From Coprococcus comes ATCC 27758 (lineage in GTDB: Bacteria > Bacillota > Clostridia > Lachnospirales > Lachnospiraceae), in contig NZ_CP102277.1 of the NCBI RefSeq assembly GCF_025149785.1, positions 2,852,001-2,916,000 on the forward strand: a stretch of 64,000 bases of DNA, given 5' to 3'. The position numbers were made by a program, and so were the translations under genes. Position 1 is the first letter of the stretch; each line of letters begins with the position of its first letter. The notes under the pieces were generated by a model that did no database searches, was not told the origin of the DNA, and saw only the letters and a list, made by a program, of their open reading frames with translations. Positions 53,250-62,141 of the stretch are shown one piece after another.

Positions 53250-53346
53250 TTGAACCAAAAAAAATATTTGTTATTGAACCAAATCATTCGAAGTGCTATA
53301 ATCAATTTAAGTTTTGAACTTCACTGTTTTATTTTTAAATTGAACT
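53250..53346 (+). promoter_or_regulatory. Promoter and TTGAAC repeats upstream of the XRE-aminotransferase gene
   Basis: TTGAAC (53274-53279), 17 bp, TATAAT (53297-53302). The motif TTGAAC(C/T) occurs four times in the same direction, starting at 53250, 53274, 53314 and 53340, one of them being the -35. Candidate binding sites of the XRE domain of the protein itself. Confidence 0.6.
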
Positions 53347-53372
53347 TTTTTAGTTTGAAAGGAGATTTTCAA

Positions 53373-54971
53373 ATGACAACTTTCTCAGATAGACTTAAAG
53401 AGGCGATGTATGCACAGAACCTGAAACAGATTGATCTGGTTCATATCGCCGCAGAAAATAATGTAAAATTAGGTAAAAGCCATGTAAGCCAGTACGTGAG
53501 CGGAAAAACTGTTCCGAGAAATGATATCCTCCATTTTCTGGCAGATACACTTCACGTAGATGCCGATTGGCTGCTCGGTGACAGTCAGGAAAACTTTACT
53601 GCTCGGGAAAACAACTCCGTTGCCCCAAAAGCTCCGTCTACCACTAAGACTTCTGGTTCTGTCGGAACTTCAAACTCTTCAAAAAGGGGAACTACACCGA
53701 TGAAAAAGGCAATAACCGACAAAAATGATAACGATAATGCAGGAAGTTCTGCCATGCATATATTCAAAAAATCATCAAAACTCGATAATGTATTATACGA
53801 TGTCCGTGGACCGGTTGTTGAAGAAGCTGCCCGTATGGAAGAACGCGGTACTCACGTACTGAAGCTCAATATCGGTAATCCGGCTCCGTTCGGCTTCCGT
53901 ACACCGGATGAAGTTATCTATGATATGAGTCAGCAGCTTTCTGACTGCGAAGGATATTCTCCATCCCAGGGACTTTTCTCTGCACGTAAAGCAATCATGC
54001 AGTATTCCCAGATCAAAAAGCTGCCAAATGTCACGATCAGTGACATTTATACCGGAAATGGTGTCAGCGAACTGATCAACCTGTGCATGTCAGCTCTTCT
54101 TGACAACGGAGATGAAATCCTGATTCCGTCACCAGACTATCCTCTGTGGACCGCCTGTGCCACACTTGCCGGCGGAAAGGCTGTTCACTATATCTGCGAT
54201 GAACAGTCTGACTGGTATCCGGACATCGAAGATATGCGCCGTAAGATCACAGACCGTACCAAAGCTCTTGTAATCATCAATCCGAACAACCCGACCGGAG
54301 CACTTTATCCGAAAGAGGTGCTGCAGAAGATTGTTGATCTCGCAAGGGAACATCACCTGATCATTTTCTCAGATGAAATTTATGACCGCCTTGTTATGGA
54401 CGGAAAAGAACATATTTCCATTGCTTCACTGGCACCGGATCTGTTCTGCGTCACCTTCAGCGGTCTTTCCAAATCCCATATGATCGCCGGATTCCGTATT
54501 GGCTGGATGGTTCTCAGCGGAAATAAAGCAATCGCAAAAGATTATATCGAAGGAATCAAGATGCTTTCCAATATGCGTCTCTGCTCCAATGTTCCGGCAC
54601 AGTCTGTCGTTCAGACCGCTCTCTGGGGCAATCAGAGCGTCAACGACTACCTCGTTCCGGGCGGACGTATTTACGAACAGCGCGAATATATTTACAAGGC
54701 ACTGACTGACATTCCGGGAATCACTGCCGTCAAACCGCAGGCTGCATTTTATATGTTCCCGAAGATCGATGTAAAGAAGTTCAACATTGTAAATGATGAA
54801 AAATTTGCACTGGATCTGCTGCAGGATAAGAAGATCCTGATCGTACAGGGAAGTGGATTTAACTGGAAACAGCCGGATCATTTCCGGGTAGTATATCTGC
54901 CACGAATTGAAGTTCTGAAAGAAGCTGTGGGAAAAATTTCTGATTTCCTGAGTTATTATAGACAGGGGTAG
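53373..54971 (+). CDS. XRE-type HTH fused to a class I/II aminotransferase
   Basis: A 532-residue protein from the ATG at 53373 (site GAAAGGAG). Residues 1-70 are a Cro/C1 helix-turn-helix (FSDRLKEAMYAQNLKQIDLV, KSHVSQYVSGKTVPRNDILH, DADWLLGD). A Ser/Thr/Lys-rich linker (about 75-127) leads to a full PLP enzyme (128-532): LDNVLYDVRGPVVEEAARME, IINPNNPTGALYPKE, IFSDEIYDRLVMDG and the lysine motif FSGLSKSHMIAGFRIGWM (Lys367). The enzyme part resembles AlaA/AlaT alanine aminotransferases. It is not a MocR (GntR) protein but has similar logic. A longer upstream in-frame reading passes through the terminator and promoter and is rejected. Confidence 0.85.
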   Translation: MTTFSDRLKEAMYAQNLKQIDLVHIAAENNVKLGKSHVSQYVSGKTVPRNDILHFLADTLHVDADWLLGDSQENFTARENNSVAPKAPSTTKTSGSVGTSNSSKRGTTPMKKAITDKNDNDNAGSSAMHIFKKSSKLDNVLYDVRGPVVEEAARMEERGTHVLKLNIGNPAPFGFRTPDEVIYDMSQQLSDCEGYSPSQGLFSARKAIMQYSQIKKLPNVTISDIYTGNGVSELINLCMSALLDNGDEILIPSPDYPLWTACATLAGGKAVHYICDEQSDWYPDIEDMRRKITDRTKALVIINPNNPTGALYPKEVLQKIVDLAREHHLIIFSDEIYDRLVMDGKEHISIASLAPDLFCVTFSGLSKSHMIAGFRIGWMVLSGNKAIAKDYIEGIKMLSNMRLCSNVPAQSVVQTALWGNQSVNDYLVPGGRIYEQREYIYKALTDIPGITAVKPQAAFYMFPKIDVKKFNIVNDEKFALDLLQDKKILIVQGSGFNWKQPDHFRVVYLPRIEVLKEAVGKISDFLSYYRQG

Positions 54972-54984
54972 AATGATAAGCACC

Positions 54985-55136
54985 GCCGGAAAAGAAAAAT
55001 AGGGTACGGGTTCCGTTGCACTGGGCATTCCGATGAGCTCCCGAAACCGTCAATTGTGTCAGCAATGGCTTCCACAATTGACTGGATCTCATCTCCATAG
55101 TGCAAAGTCACCCGTACCCTATTTTTCTTTTCCGGC
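54985..55136. repeat. 152-bp nested inverted repeat (MITE-like or large hairpin)
   Basis: Perfect 27-bp terminal arms (54985-55011 and 55110-55136; begins GCCGGAAAAGAAAAATAGGG) enclose, in order, TTGCACT/AGTGCAA (55016-55022, 55099-55105), GATGAG/CTCATC (55032-55037, 55088-55093) and GTCAATTGTG/CACAATTGAC (55049-55058, 55073-55082). The whole unit folds as one rod. No target duplication is obvious. It lies between convergent genes and may also stop transcription. Confidence 0.75.
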
Positions 55137-55231
55137 TCCTTCTGCAATTTTACTGCATCTATAAATATTAACAGAAATAGAATCTTTTGACCCTGGTATC
55201 ATCTCATTTACATTTTCATATTTTAATTTTC

Positions 55232-56716
55232 TTATGAAAGCAATGCTCTCACTGCTTCTCCGTCAAACACAACTTCTTTTACATGATTTACCTCGATCTG
55301 GTACAGTGCATTTGCCGCAATATGTTCGGCTGCCTGCTCCAGATCACGGATTCCTGATGTATTGGAATAAAGTTCAATTATCACATCAAGACCTTCATCT
55401 GTCACCGTACACTCGTCCTGACGAAGGCTCATTCTCTTCAGGATCTTCGGAAGTGCAAATCTGGAGAAGATGATCTTCTTCTCTTCCGGTGTATAATCCG
55501 GGATATCGATAACTGCAAAACGGGACATGATCGGTGCACTGATCTGATCTTTTTCATTGGCAGTTGCAATCGGATATACGCCAACTGTCGGAACATTACA
55601 CTCAATATAGTTATCCGTAAATCCAAGGTTATCAAGGAGTGTCAAAAGTACATCCGCCGGATTCCCATTTCCTTTTCCGGATGCTGCTTTGTCCAGCTCA
55701 TTGATGATGAATACCAGGTTGGATTCTCCTGCTGCCGCAAATGCTTCCATAATAATTCCCGGTTTCGCATTGGCGTATACACGGGAACTTCCTGTAAGCT
55801 GTTCCGGATCGTTAATGGAACTCATATCCAGAGTTGTCCACGGAAGCTTCAGGATACGTGCAATTGCATAAGCGATCTGCGATTTACCGGTTCCGGCCGG
55901 TCCTATCAGAAGGATTCCATACGCCGGAAGAGTGTGCGTTCTGTTGATCTGGATAATCGTCTCTATGATTCTCTGTTTGACACGTTCCATTCCGTAAAGC
56001 TCTTCATCCAGGATTCTTCTTGCCTCATCCGGATCAATGGATTCAAAATAATTGCTCTTCCACTGAATATTCATCATGATTGAAAGAGCTCTCTGCGCAT
56101 GTCTTCTTTCTTCCGGTGACACTTCGTGTGATCTTGCAACAGCAAGGTTTCTTCTTGCCCATAGACGGATATTGTCCGGAAGGGTTCTTCCTGCACAGTT
56201 CATAAAATCGGTGATACTCTGCAGACTTGTCAGCTTCATGCTGTCGCCGTCCTCTTCCATTTCCTCATCCACTGCTTCTTCTGTCGGCGCACTGCTTGCG
56301 AAAAGACGCTCGATCATGAACTGCAGGAAACCATCTTCAGCTGAAAGCTTGGTTGCCCCACCGAATGCGATCTCCCGGATCTTGTATACTGCATAGCCGT
56401 CTGCACGGTTTTCACCGGAAAGACGGACATTGATGTGATTCTCGCCCAGCCATTTGATCAGGCTTACAAATCTCGCATCGATCTGGAGAATGTCCGCACT
56501 TACAGTTCCATCTTCCTCGTCAAATTCAAAGGATGTCTTTTTAATCGGGTTGGTGAAAATACCACAGGAATGATGCTTCCATTTCCGGTTGCTGTTATCC
56601 AGAACCAGCATCGGTTTCTCCGCTGTCGCTTCTGTCTCATTCGAGCGGAATGTTGTATAAGTACATTCCTGGGCCTTTTTTTCATCTGGTGTGTGTTTAA
56701 AATCAAAAACTGGCAT
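55232..56716 (-). CDS. Lon-like AAA+ ATPase without protease domain
   Basis: A 494-residue protein. Residues 1-200 are an acidic, poorly conserved region; 225-490 form a Lon-type AAA+ module: LDEELYGMERVKQRIIETII, Walker A LLIGPAGTGKSQIAYAIARI (GPAGTGKS 272-279), FIINELDKAASGKGNGNPAD (Walker B), IATANE sensor 1 and PIMSRFAVIDIP with the Arg finger. Walker B reads INE instead of the usual LDE, so the Mg-binding Asp is Asn339. The Ser-Lys protease domain of Lon is absent and the gene ends cleanly. A remodelling or scaffold role is possible; partners unknown. Confidence 0.75.
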   Translation of the reverse strand: MPVFDFKHTPDEKKAQECTYTTFRSNETEATAEKPMLVLDNSNRKWKHHSCGIFTNPIKKTSFEFDEEDGTVSADILQIDARFVSLIKWLGENHINVRLSGENRADGYAVYKIREIAFGGATKLSAEDGFLQFMIERLFASSAPTEEAVDEEMEEDGDSMKLTSLQSITDFMNCAGRTLPDNIRLWARRNLAVARSHEVSPEERRHAQRALSIMMNIQWKSNYFESIDPDEARRILDEELYGMERVKQRIIETIIQINRTHTLPAYGILLIGPAGTGKSQIAYAIARILKLPWTTLDMSSINDPEQLTGSSRVYANAKPGIIMEAFAAAGESNLVFIINELDKAASGKGNGNPADVLLTLLDNLGFTDNYIECNVPTVGVYPIATANEKDQISAPIMSRFAVIDIPDYTPEEKKIIFSRFALPKILKRMSLRQDECTVTDEGLDVIIELYSNTSGIRDLEQAAEHIAANALYQIEVNHVKEVVFDGEAVRALLS

Positions 56717-56850
56717 GATTTTTACTCCTTTTTCCTTTTATATTCGCTCTTTTCAAATTGTATATTCTTGCACATTTTATGAATAGTCTGTACCTATCTT
56801 AACACACTTGTTGCATATCTGAAAGTCAAAACCATTTCTTCATAGTATTT

Positions 56851-56970
56851 TTATTCATTTAGATTTTTATTTTCCTTCTGCTCCAGTCCTGCAAAAAACA
56901 GCTCATAAAAATCATCTTCTCCTTCCAGTTTCGGTGAATTTTCCCCACCTCCATTGGTGCTCCGCTTCAT
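56851..56970 (-). CDS. Possible small acidic protein after sbcC
   Basis: A 39-codon reading beginning MKRSTNGGGENSPKLEGEDD and ending KENKNLNE, 29 bases after the sbcC stop, with a composition like real coding sequence (DDFYELFFAGLEQ). The ribosome binding site is weak, so it may not be translated. The rest of 56717-56999 shows nothing. Confidence 0.3.
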   Translation of the reverse strand: MKRSTNGGGENSPKLEGEDDFYELFFAGLEQKENKNLNE

Positions 56971-56999
56971 CTCAGCATGAAATTCTTCTCCGGTACAGA

Positions 57000-59792
57000 T
57001 CAGTCAATCTTAAGTTCCACTCTGCTTCCGCCTGCTTTTTCCTTTGTCACCACAATCTGTTTCTCAATCCTTGCTTTTAATTCCTGTACATGGGAAATGA
57101 TTCCCACCAGACGGTTGCCTTCCGTAAGACCATTCAGTGCTTTCATCGCCTGTTCCAGTGACTCTTCATCCAGTGAACCAAATCCTTCATCGACAAACAT
57201 AGTATCCAGCTGGATTCCGCCTGCCGATGCCTGGATCTCATCAGAAAGTCCGAGTGCCAGCGAAAGAGAAGCTTTAAAGGATTCCCCGCCGGAAAGCGTC
57301 TTCACACTTCGCTCAGAACCATTGTAGTGATCGATTACGTTCAGTTCCAGACCACTCTGACTCTTCCGGTCATCCGTATCAGTCTGGCGTTTCAGCTCAT
57401 ATTGTCCTCCACTCATCACCATAAACCGCGTATTTGCACGGGCAATGATCCGGTCAAAATAATTGGTCTGGATGTAGGTCTCAAACTTGATCTTTTCTTT
57501 GGATCCGCCTTTGATCTTTCCATTTACCGTATCGGAAATTTCACGCACCTGTGTCCAGTTCCGCTCAAGCTCAAGAAGTTTCGCACTCTGCTTGTCAATC
57601 GCATTCCTGATTTTCAGATTGTTCTCATAACGGATCCTGATCTCTTCCATCTGTTTTTGAAGCTCTTTTTTCGCACCTGATACTTCCTGTCGTGCCTGCC
57701 CAAGCTCTTCCATATCGGTTTCTTTATTACCTGCAATCTGCTTCTCCAGCGTTTTCTTCTTCGTCTTTGCCGCTTCTACCGACTGACTGCAGTCCTGGAA
57801 TGCCTTCTGGGCAACATTCAGATCCTTATCGATCTCTTTTTTCTGCTTATCCAGCTCTTTGATCTTCTGTTCTGCTTCTGCTTTCTCCGGAAATTCCAGT
57901 TTGCCACGCACCTTCACAGCCTGCTCTTCTGCATTTGCTTTATCTCTCTCAGACACAAGGAGCTGATCCCTTCGCTCCTGTTCTTCCTCCTGAAGCTTTT
58001 TCTGCATCTGCTCCAGTTCCGGGATCTCAGCTTCCAGCTTCTGCTTTTCTGCCACTGCTTCTTTAGCTACTTCCAGCTTTTTCTCTAATTCCTTTTCTGA
58101 CTTTTCGAGGGCATCCATCTGTTGACCGATCAACGCCAGCGATTTTTCAATCTCTTCTTCCTGTATGCTGCTGTCAAAGCTTTTCACACTCTTTTGGATT
58201 TCTTCTTCCAGCGCTTTTAACTGGACCAGCTTTTCATTTGCCTTAAAGCTTGCATCATTCGTCTTTTTCTCCACATCAGCAGTCTCTTTCCGGTATTTTT
58301 CAAGCTCTTCTTTTTCCGGTGCACCCTCCGTCATCTGTGCCGGACATGGATGGTGGACCGATCCGCACACCGGACACGGCTCTCCCGTTTTCAGAACCTT
58401 TGCAAGAATCCCCGCCTGCTCATCCAGAAATGCCCTCTCCATCCAGGCAAGCTGTGTCTTTCGCTCTGTACATTCCTCCTGCATGACAAGGTATGCTTTC
58501 TGCGCCTCTTCCACACTTTTCTTCTGTCTTTGGTATCTTTTATATTGAATAAGAATGTCTTCTGCCGTTTCTTTTCTTACTGAAACCTCTTTTTGTTCTG
58601 CTGTAACTTTCAGAACTTTAATTTCCGCATCCTTCAGCTCTTCCAGTAAATTCCTTTTCTGTTCCAGCTGCGTCTGCATCTGCGCTTTCTTTTCCTGATA
58701 CCGGCTTTCCCGGCCCTTTAATATCTCAATCTGTTTTTCAAGCTCTTTAATCTGCTTCTGAAGTTTTTTCAATTCGTCATACTCTGCAAGCTTTTCCTGC
58801 CTCTTTCCGATCTCTTCTGTTAGCTGTTCTCTTTCCGGCACTTTTCCCTGTTCTTTCTTCAGTGCCATTTCCAGTTCTTCCAGCGTTGGTGTCTTCTCTG
58901 CTATCGTCTGCTCCGCTTTTTCCAGTTCCTTTTTTGCACGGATCACTGCCTCTGCCTTTCCGATTCTCTGGTTCAGCTCTTCCAGATTTTTCTCGATCTT
59001 CGTTAAATTCTTCTTCTTTTCTTTCACCGAATCTGCATCCTGATTTGTCAGAGTTTCCAAAAGTTCCAGAACCTTGTCCGCATGAACCACCGCTTTGCTC
59101 TCACGGATCTTTTTCACATCCGCCGCAAGCACGTCATCCTCATCACAGCTGATATCCTTCATGTACTGCAAAATGCTTTTGCTGACATCCTCATACTGTT
59201 CCTGCAGTCTGCCGCTTGTATTTTTCATTTTCTCCTGAAATGCAAGATACGGTCTGGTATGAAAAATTTCCCGGAAAATTTTGCTCCGCTCCTCAGTTTT
59301 TGAAAACAGAAGCTTCATAAAATCTCCCTGCGCCAGCATTGCAATCTGAGTAAATTGTCCGCGGTCGAGCCCGATCAGTTCTGTCACTGCTTTCGTGACC
59401 TCTTTTGCCTTTGTGACCGGAAGCCTGTCATCCGGAAATTCCAGTACCGCATCCGCTCTTTGCAGCGTCATGCCCTCGCCCCTGTCCTTTGGACGCATGT
59501 ACTCCGGATTTCTCCGGATATGGTAGTTCTGCCCCTGATAGAAGAACTCCAATTCCACAAAAGTCGGCGTCTTCGGATCCGCATATTTACTCCGAAGCAT
59601 CCCCGGCTCTCTTTCATTTCCACTCGCTTCCCCGTAAAGTGCAAATGCGATTGCATCAAAAATTGTGGTCTTTCCGGCACCGGTATCGCCGGTTATCAGA
59701 TAAAGCCCCCGCTCACCAAGTTCATCCAGAATGATCTCTGTCTCTTTTGCATACGGTCCGAATGCAGAAATCGTAAGTTTTATCGGTCTCAT
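57000..59792 (-). CDS. sbcC: SbcC, ATPase subunit of the SbcCD nuclease
   Basis: A 930-residue SMC-like protein: Walker A LITGDTGAGKTTIFDAIAFA (GDTGAGKT 35-42), two long coiled-coil arms, a central zinc hook GEPCPVCGSVHHPCP, and the C-terminal signature KTLSGGESFKASLSLALGLS with Walker B DTMFVDEGFGSLDEESL. With SbcD it cuts hairpins and protein-blocked DNA ends. Its ATG overlaps the sbcD stop by four bases (ATGA). Length fits clostridial SbcC. Confidence 0.95.
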   Translation of the reverse strand: MRPIKLTISAFGPYAKETEIILDELGERGLYLITGDTGAGKTTIFDAIAFALYGEASGNEREPGMLRSKYADPKTPTFVELEFFYQGQNYHIRRNPEYMRPKDRGEGMTLQRADAVLEFPDDRLPVTKAKEVTKAVTELIGLDRGQFTQIAMLAQGDFMKLLFSKTEERSKIFREIFHTRPYLAFQEKMKNTSGRLQEQYEDVSKSILQYMKDISCDEDDVLAADVKKIRESKAVVHADKVLELLETLTNQDADSVKEKKKNLTKIEKNLEELNQRIGKAEAVIRAKKELEKAEQTIAEKTPTLEELEMALKKEQGKVPEREQLTEEIGKRQEKLAEYDELKKLQKQIKELEKQIEILKGRESRYQEKKAQMQTQLEQKRNLLEELKDAEIKVLKVTAEQKEVSVRKETAEDILIQYKRYQRQKKSVEEAQKAYLVMQEECTERKTQLAWMERAFLDEQAGILAKVLKTGEPCPVCGSVHHPCPAQMTEGAPEKEELEKYRKETADVEKKTNDASFKANEKLVQLKALEEEIQKSVKSFDSSIQEEEIEKSLALIGQQMDALEKSEKELEKKLEVAKEAVAEKQKLEAEIPELEQMQKKLQEEEQERRDQLLVSERDKANAEEQAVKVRGKLEFPEKAEAEQKIKELDKQKKEIDKDLNVAQKAFQDCSQSVEAAKTKKKTLEKQIAGNKETDMEELGQARQEVSGAKKELQKQMEEIRIRYENNLKIRNAIDKQSAKLLELERNWTQVREISDTVNGKIKGGSKEKIKFETYIQTNYFDRIIARANTRFMVMSGGQYELKRQTDTDDRKSQSGLELNVIDHYNGSERSVKTLSGGESFKASLSLALGLSDEIQASAGGIQLDTMFVDEGFGSLDEESLEQAMKALNGLTEGNRLVGIISHVQELKARIEKQIVVTKEKAGGSRVELKID

Positions 59793-60925
59793 CTCTCATC
59801 CTCCCATATTTCTTCCATCATTCCTCTGGCAATCTCTTCCTGTTCATCCGTCATGGGCTGGTTGTTCTGAAGCTCATAGAACTCTCTTAAAAGCTCCATC
59901 GGGGATTTCTCCTCTACTTCCGCCGTTCCTCTCACTGTCCCTGCCGCTCTCGTCCGCAGATTGTCATAAGACAGCTTCATGATATTCGGATAAATGCATC
60001 GTAGCTTCCCGATCGCATCCGGGATATCCTCTTCATCAGTCAGCGTAATGTGAAAATAATCGTCCGTGTTCATATCCTTGTAAAAATCCAGCGCAGTCAC
60101 TTCCATATACGTGCCTCTGACTTCCCGCATATCATGTTTCGGCAAAAATGGAATCTGCTGAATATTTATTTTGCCTTTTTCTTCTACATCAACGATGACT
60201 GCTGCTTTTTTGTGATTGGTTTCAGAAAAAGAATATTTGAGCGGCGTCCCCGAATACCGCACTGTCTCTTTCCCGATCTTCTGCGGGCCATGGAGATGTC
60301 CAAGCGCCACATAATCAAATCCGTCAAAGACAGATGCGTCCACATCATCCACACCGCCTACAGACAGTTCTTCTGAATCACATCTTGCCGCACCGGTCAC
60401 GAACTGATGCGCAAGCAGGATATTTCGTTTGTCTGTGTCGATCTCCATATGCTGCACTGCCGCATTTACAGCATCCTGATAGGTGATGATTTCTTCCTCC
60501 GGATACACTCTTTTTACCAAAGACGGCTTCACAAATGGAAGCATGTAAATATTGATCTCACCGTACCGGTCACTTATCGTTACCGGTTCTACATCCGACT
60601 CAAATACCGGTGAAAGATAGATCTGTCTGCTGCTCATCAATCTTGAACCGAAAGCAATTCTTTCTGCAGAATCATGGTTTCCACTGATCAGAAACACCGG
60701 AAGCTCCCTCGCGGCGATCCTTGTCAGGAAATCATCCAGAAGCCTCACCGCCTCTGCGGACGGAATCACCTTGTCGTAAATGTCGCCCGCGATCAGAACC
60801 GCTTCCACCTTCTGCTCATCGATAATGTTCAGTATCTCTTTTAAAATATATGCCTGATCCTCCAGCATGGAAAATTCATTCACACGCTTGCCGAGGTGCA
60901 GGTCTGATAAATGAAGAAATCGCAT
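59789..60925 (-). CDS. sbcD: SbcD, nuclease subunit of SbcCD
   Basis: A 378-residue metallophosphoesterase: MRFLHLSDLHLGKRVNEFSM, VEAVLIAGDIYDKVIPSAEA, LPVFLISGNHDSAERI, and FDYVALGHLHGPQKI, the full set of metal-binding motifs, followed by a capping domain and a SbcC-binding tail. Mn-dependent 3'-5' exonuclease and endonuclease. ATG follows GGAGGAAGAAAACC. Forms an operon with sbcC. Confidence 0.95.
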   Translation of the reverse strand: MRFLHLSDLHLGKRVNEFSMLEDQAYILKEILNIIDEQKVEAVLIAGDIYDKVIPSAEAVRLLDDFLTRIAARELPVFLISGNHDSAERIAFGSRLMSSRQIYLSPVFESDVEPVTISDRYGEINIYMLPFVKPSLVKRVYPEEEIITYQDAVNAAVQHMEIDTDKRNILLAHQFVTGAARCDSEELSVGGVDDVDASVFDGFDYVALGHLHGPQKIGKETVRYSGTPLKYSFSETNHKKAAVIVDVEEKGKINIQQIPFLPKHDMREVRGTYMEVTALDFYKDMNTDDYFHITLTDEEDIPDAIGKLRCIYPNIMKLSYDNLRTRAAGTVRGTAEVEEKSPMELLREFYELQNNQPMTDEQEEIARGMMEEIWEDER

Positions 60926-61013
60926 GGTTTTCTTCCTCCATAAATGCCTGATTAAAGAATAATCTCTTCTATTTTACAGGTATGTTCTTTCGTTGCTTTT
61001 TTGTAATTAATTC

Positions 61014-61206
61014 CTACAAGGTAATATCCAGATAAATCACATCGTAATGATTGAGATATTTTTCAAAAGTTGCATCCTCCGGTATCATCCAACGCTGTCC
61101 TTTTTTTTACTGCACCATATATTTGTCTGCTTTTGCACAGCGCATTTACCTGACGTTTTGAAAGATTCCATTTATCTGCTGCCTGTAGAGATGTTATATA
61201 TTCCAT
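61014..61206 (-). pseudogene. Frameshifted HTH (excisionase-like) protein joined to an AAA-type ATPase fragment
   Basis: MEYITSLQAADKWNLSKRQV then NALCKSRQIYGAVKK matches the small MEYIT-type DNA-binding proteins of Lachnospiraceae. A run of eight A bases (61101-61108, T on plus) shifts the frame; with seven it would read GAVKKGQRWMIPEDA, the usual ending. The next residues TFEKYLNHYDVIYLDITL look like part of the DUF1703-type AAA-ATPase, then TAG. So a frameshift and a deletion fusion have occurred. Confidence 0.65.
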
Positions 61207-61243
61207 TGAATCCATCCTTTCTGACTTAATTTCTGTTATTCCA

Positions 61244-61291
61244 ATTATAACCGGGAAGTGGGAAGTAAGCAACGCTCGCTTCCCACTTCTC
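61244..61291 (-). promoter_or_regulatory. Promoter with hairpin before the HTH pseudogene
   Basis: Minus-strand TTGCTT (61267-61272), 17 bp, TATAAT (61244-61249), overlapped by the inverted repeat GAAGTGGGAAG/CTTCCCACTTC (about 61254-61291). The stem covers -35 and spacer and may be an operator. Confidence 0.5.
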
Positions 61292-61380
61292 TATATGTTG
61301 GATTTATTTTGAAAATATTAAACCGGAAACAGATATTTATGATTCAATTTTTCATTCTGACAAAAAGTTTTAAAAAGGGA

Positions 61381-61414
61381 GATGTAAAAAAACTCAATCG
61401 AGTTTTTTTACATC
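61381..61414. terminator. Bidirectional terminator
   Basis: Perfect 15-bp arms GATGTAAAAAAACTC (61381-61395) and its complement (61400-61414), loop AATC. A/T runs are inside the stem. It follows the Fic remnant. Confidence 0.7.
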
Positions 61415-62068
61415 CCCTTAAATTTATATTTTCCTTTTCCGTGACCGGATACCGGCTCAATAATCTCTGCCTGCGTCAAATTGGCAAGAAGTTTTGAAGC
61501 ACCTGAACTTTTCAGTTCAAGAAGTTCCATAACTGCACTTCTTCCAAATACCTCATCAAAACCAAACTTTTCAAAGAGTCTATGATTATGAACTGTCGTT
61601 TTTACTGAGAAATCACTACTTTTTTCGGAAAGTACACTTTCAATATCCACTTTTTCGTCTTGAATGTCCACTTTTGCATCCCCAAAATCTTTCTCCTGTG
61701 AAAAATCGTATTCAAGTGTAGCTCTCAGTTCTGATGCACTACCATACATAACGGTTGCTCCATCAAGCACCCATTCTTTGTGATGTTGTAATCTCGAATC
61801 TTTCCGGCGTGTTTATAAATTCCCTGAAAGAGTTTGCGATGGATAGCAATATACTCGTTCGGGGAAAATGAAAACGCTGTTTCAGAAAGAATTTCAGCAA
61901 TACGGGAATTTTGCCTTCAATATTCTGAATGGCCGTATCAATCAGATATTTAGATGGTTTGAGTCCGTCCACCGCCTGAAGACCGATTGCCGTACTCCAA
62001 GCATACCCCTTATGAGCTTTATCTGGTTCAGACTCCCTCAAATATTCCTTAAACGGGTCTTTTTCCAT
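61408..62068 (-). pseudogene. VbhA antitoxin / Fic toxin remnant
   Basis: Starts MEKDPFKEYLRESEPDKAHK then GYAWSTAIGLQAVDGLKPSK and YLIDTAIQNIEGK, the VbhA-type antitoxin block. In another frame follow RIAEILSETAFSFSPNEYIA and IHRKLFQGIYKHAGKIRDYN (Fic), then after a shift EWVLDGATVMYGSASELRAT and LEYDFSQEKDF, and finally the C-terminal winged helix (FGRSAVMELLELKSSGASKL). The HxFx(D/E)GNGR catalytic core is missing between SQEKDF and GDAKVDIQ. So the AMPylating toxin is dead. Confidence 0.75.
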
Positions 62069-62141
62069 ATCCACTACCCCGCTTCATAGTCTTATAATTC
62101 ACTCTTTTGCTTTCTATTTTTATTTTTTTATAAGAGATCCT

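Noticed and set aside
53160-53372. In-frame extension of the XRE-aminotransferase (71 residues)
   Set aside because: It reads through the MATE terminator and the gene's own promoter; the ATG at 53373 has a clear GGAG site.
54426-55028. 200-codon minus-strand reading opposite the aminotransferase
   Set aside because: Antisense to a well-conserved PLP enzyme; no plausible start site or family.
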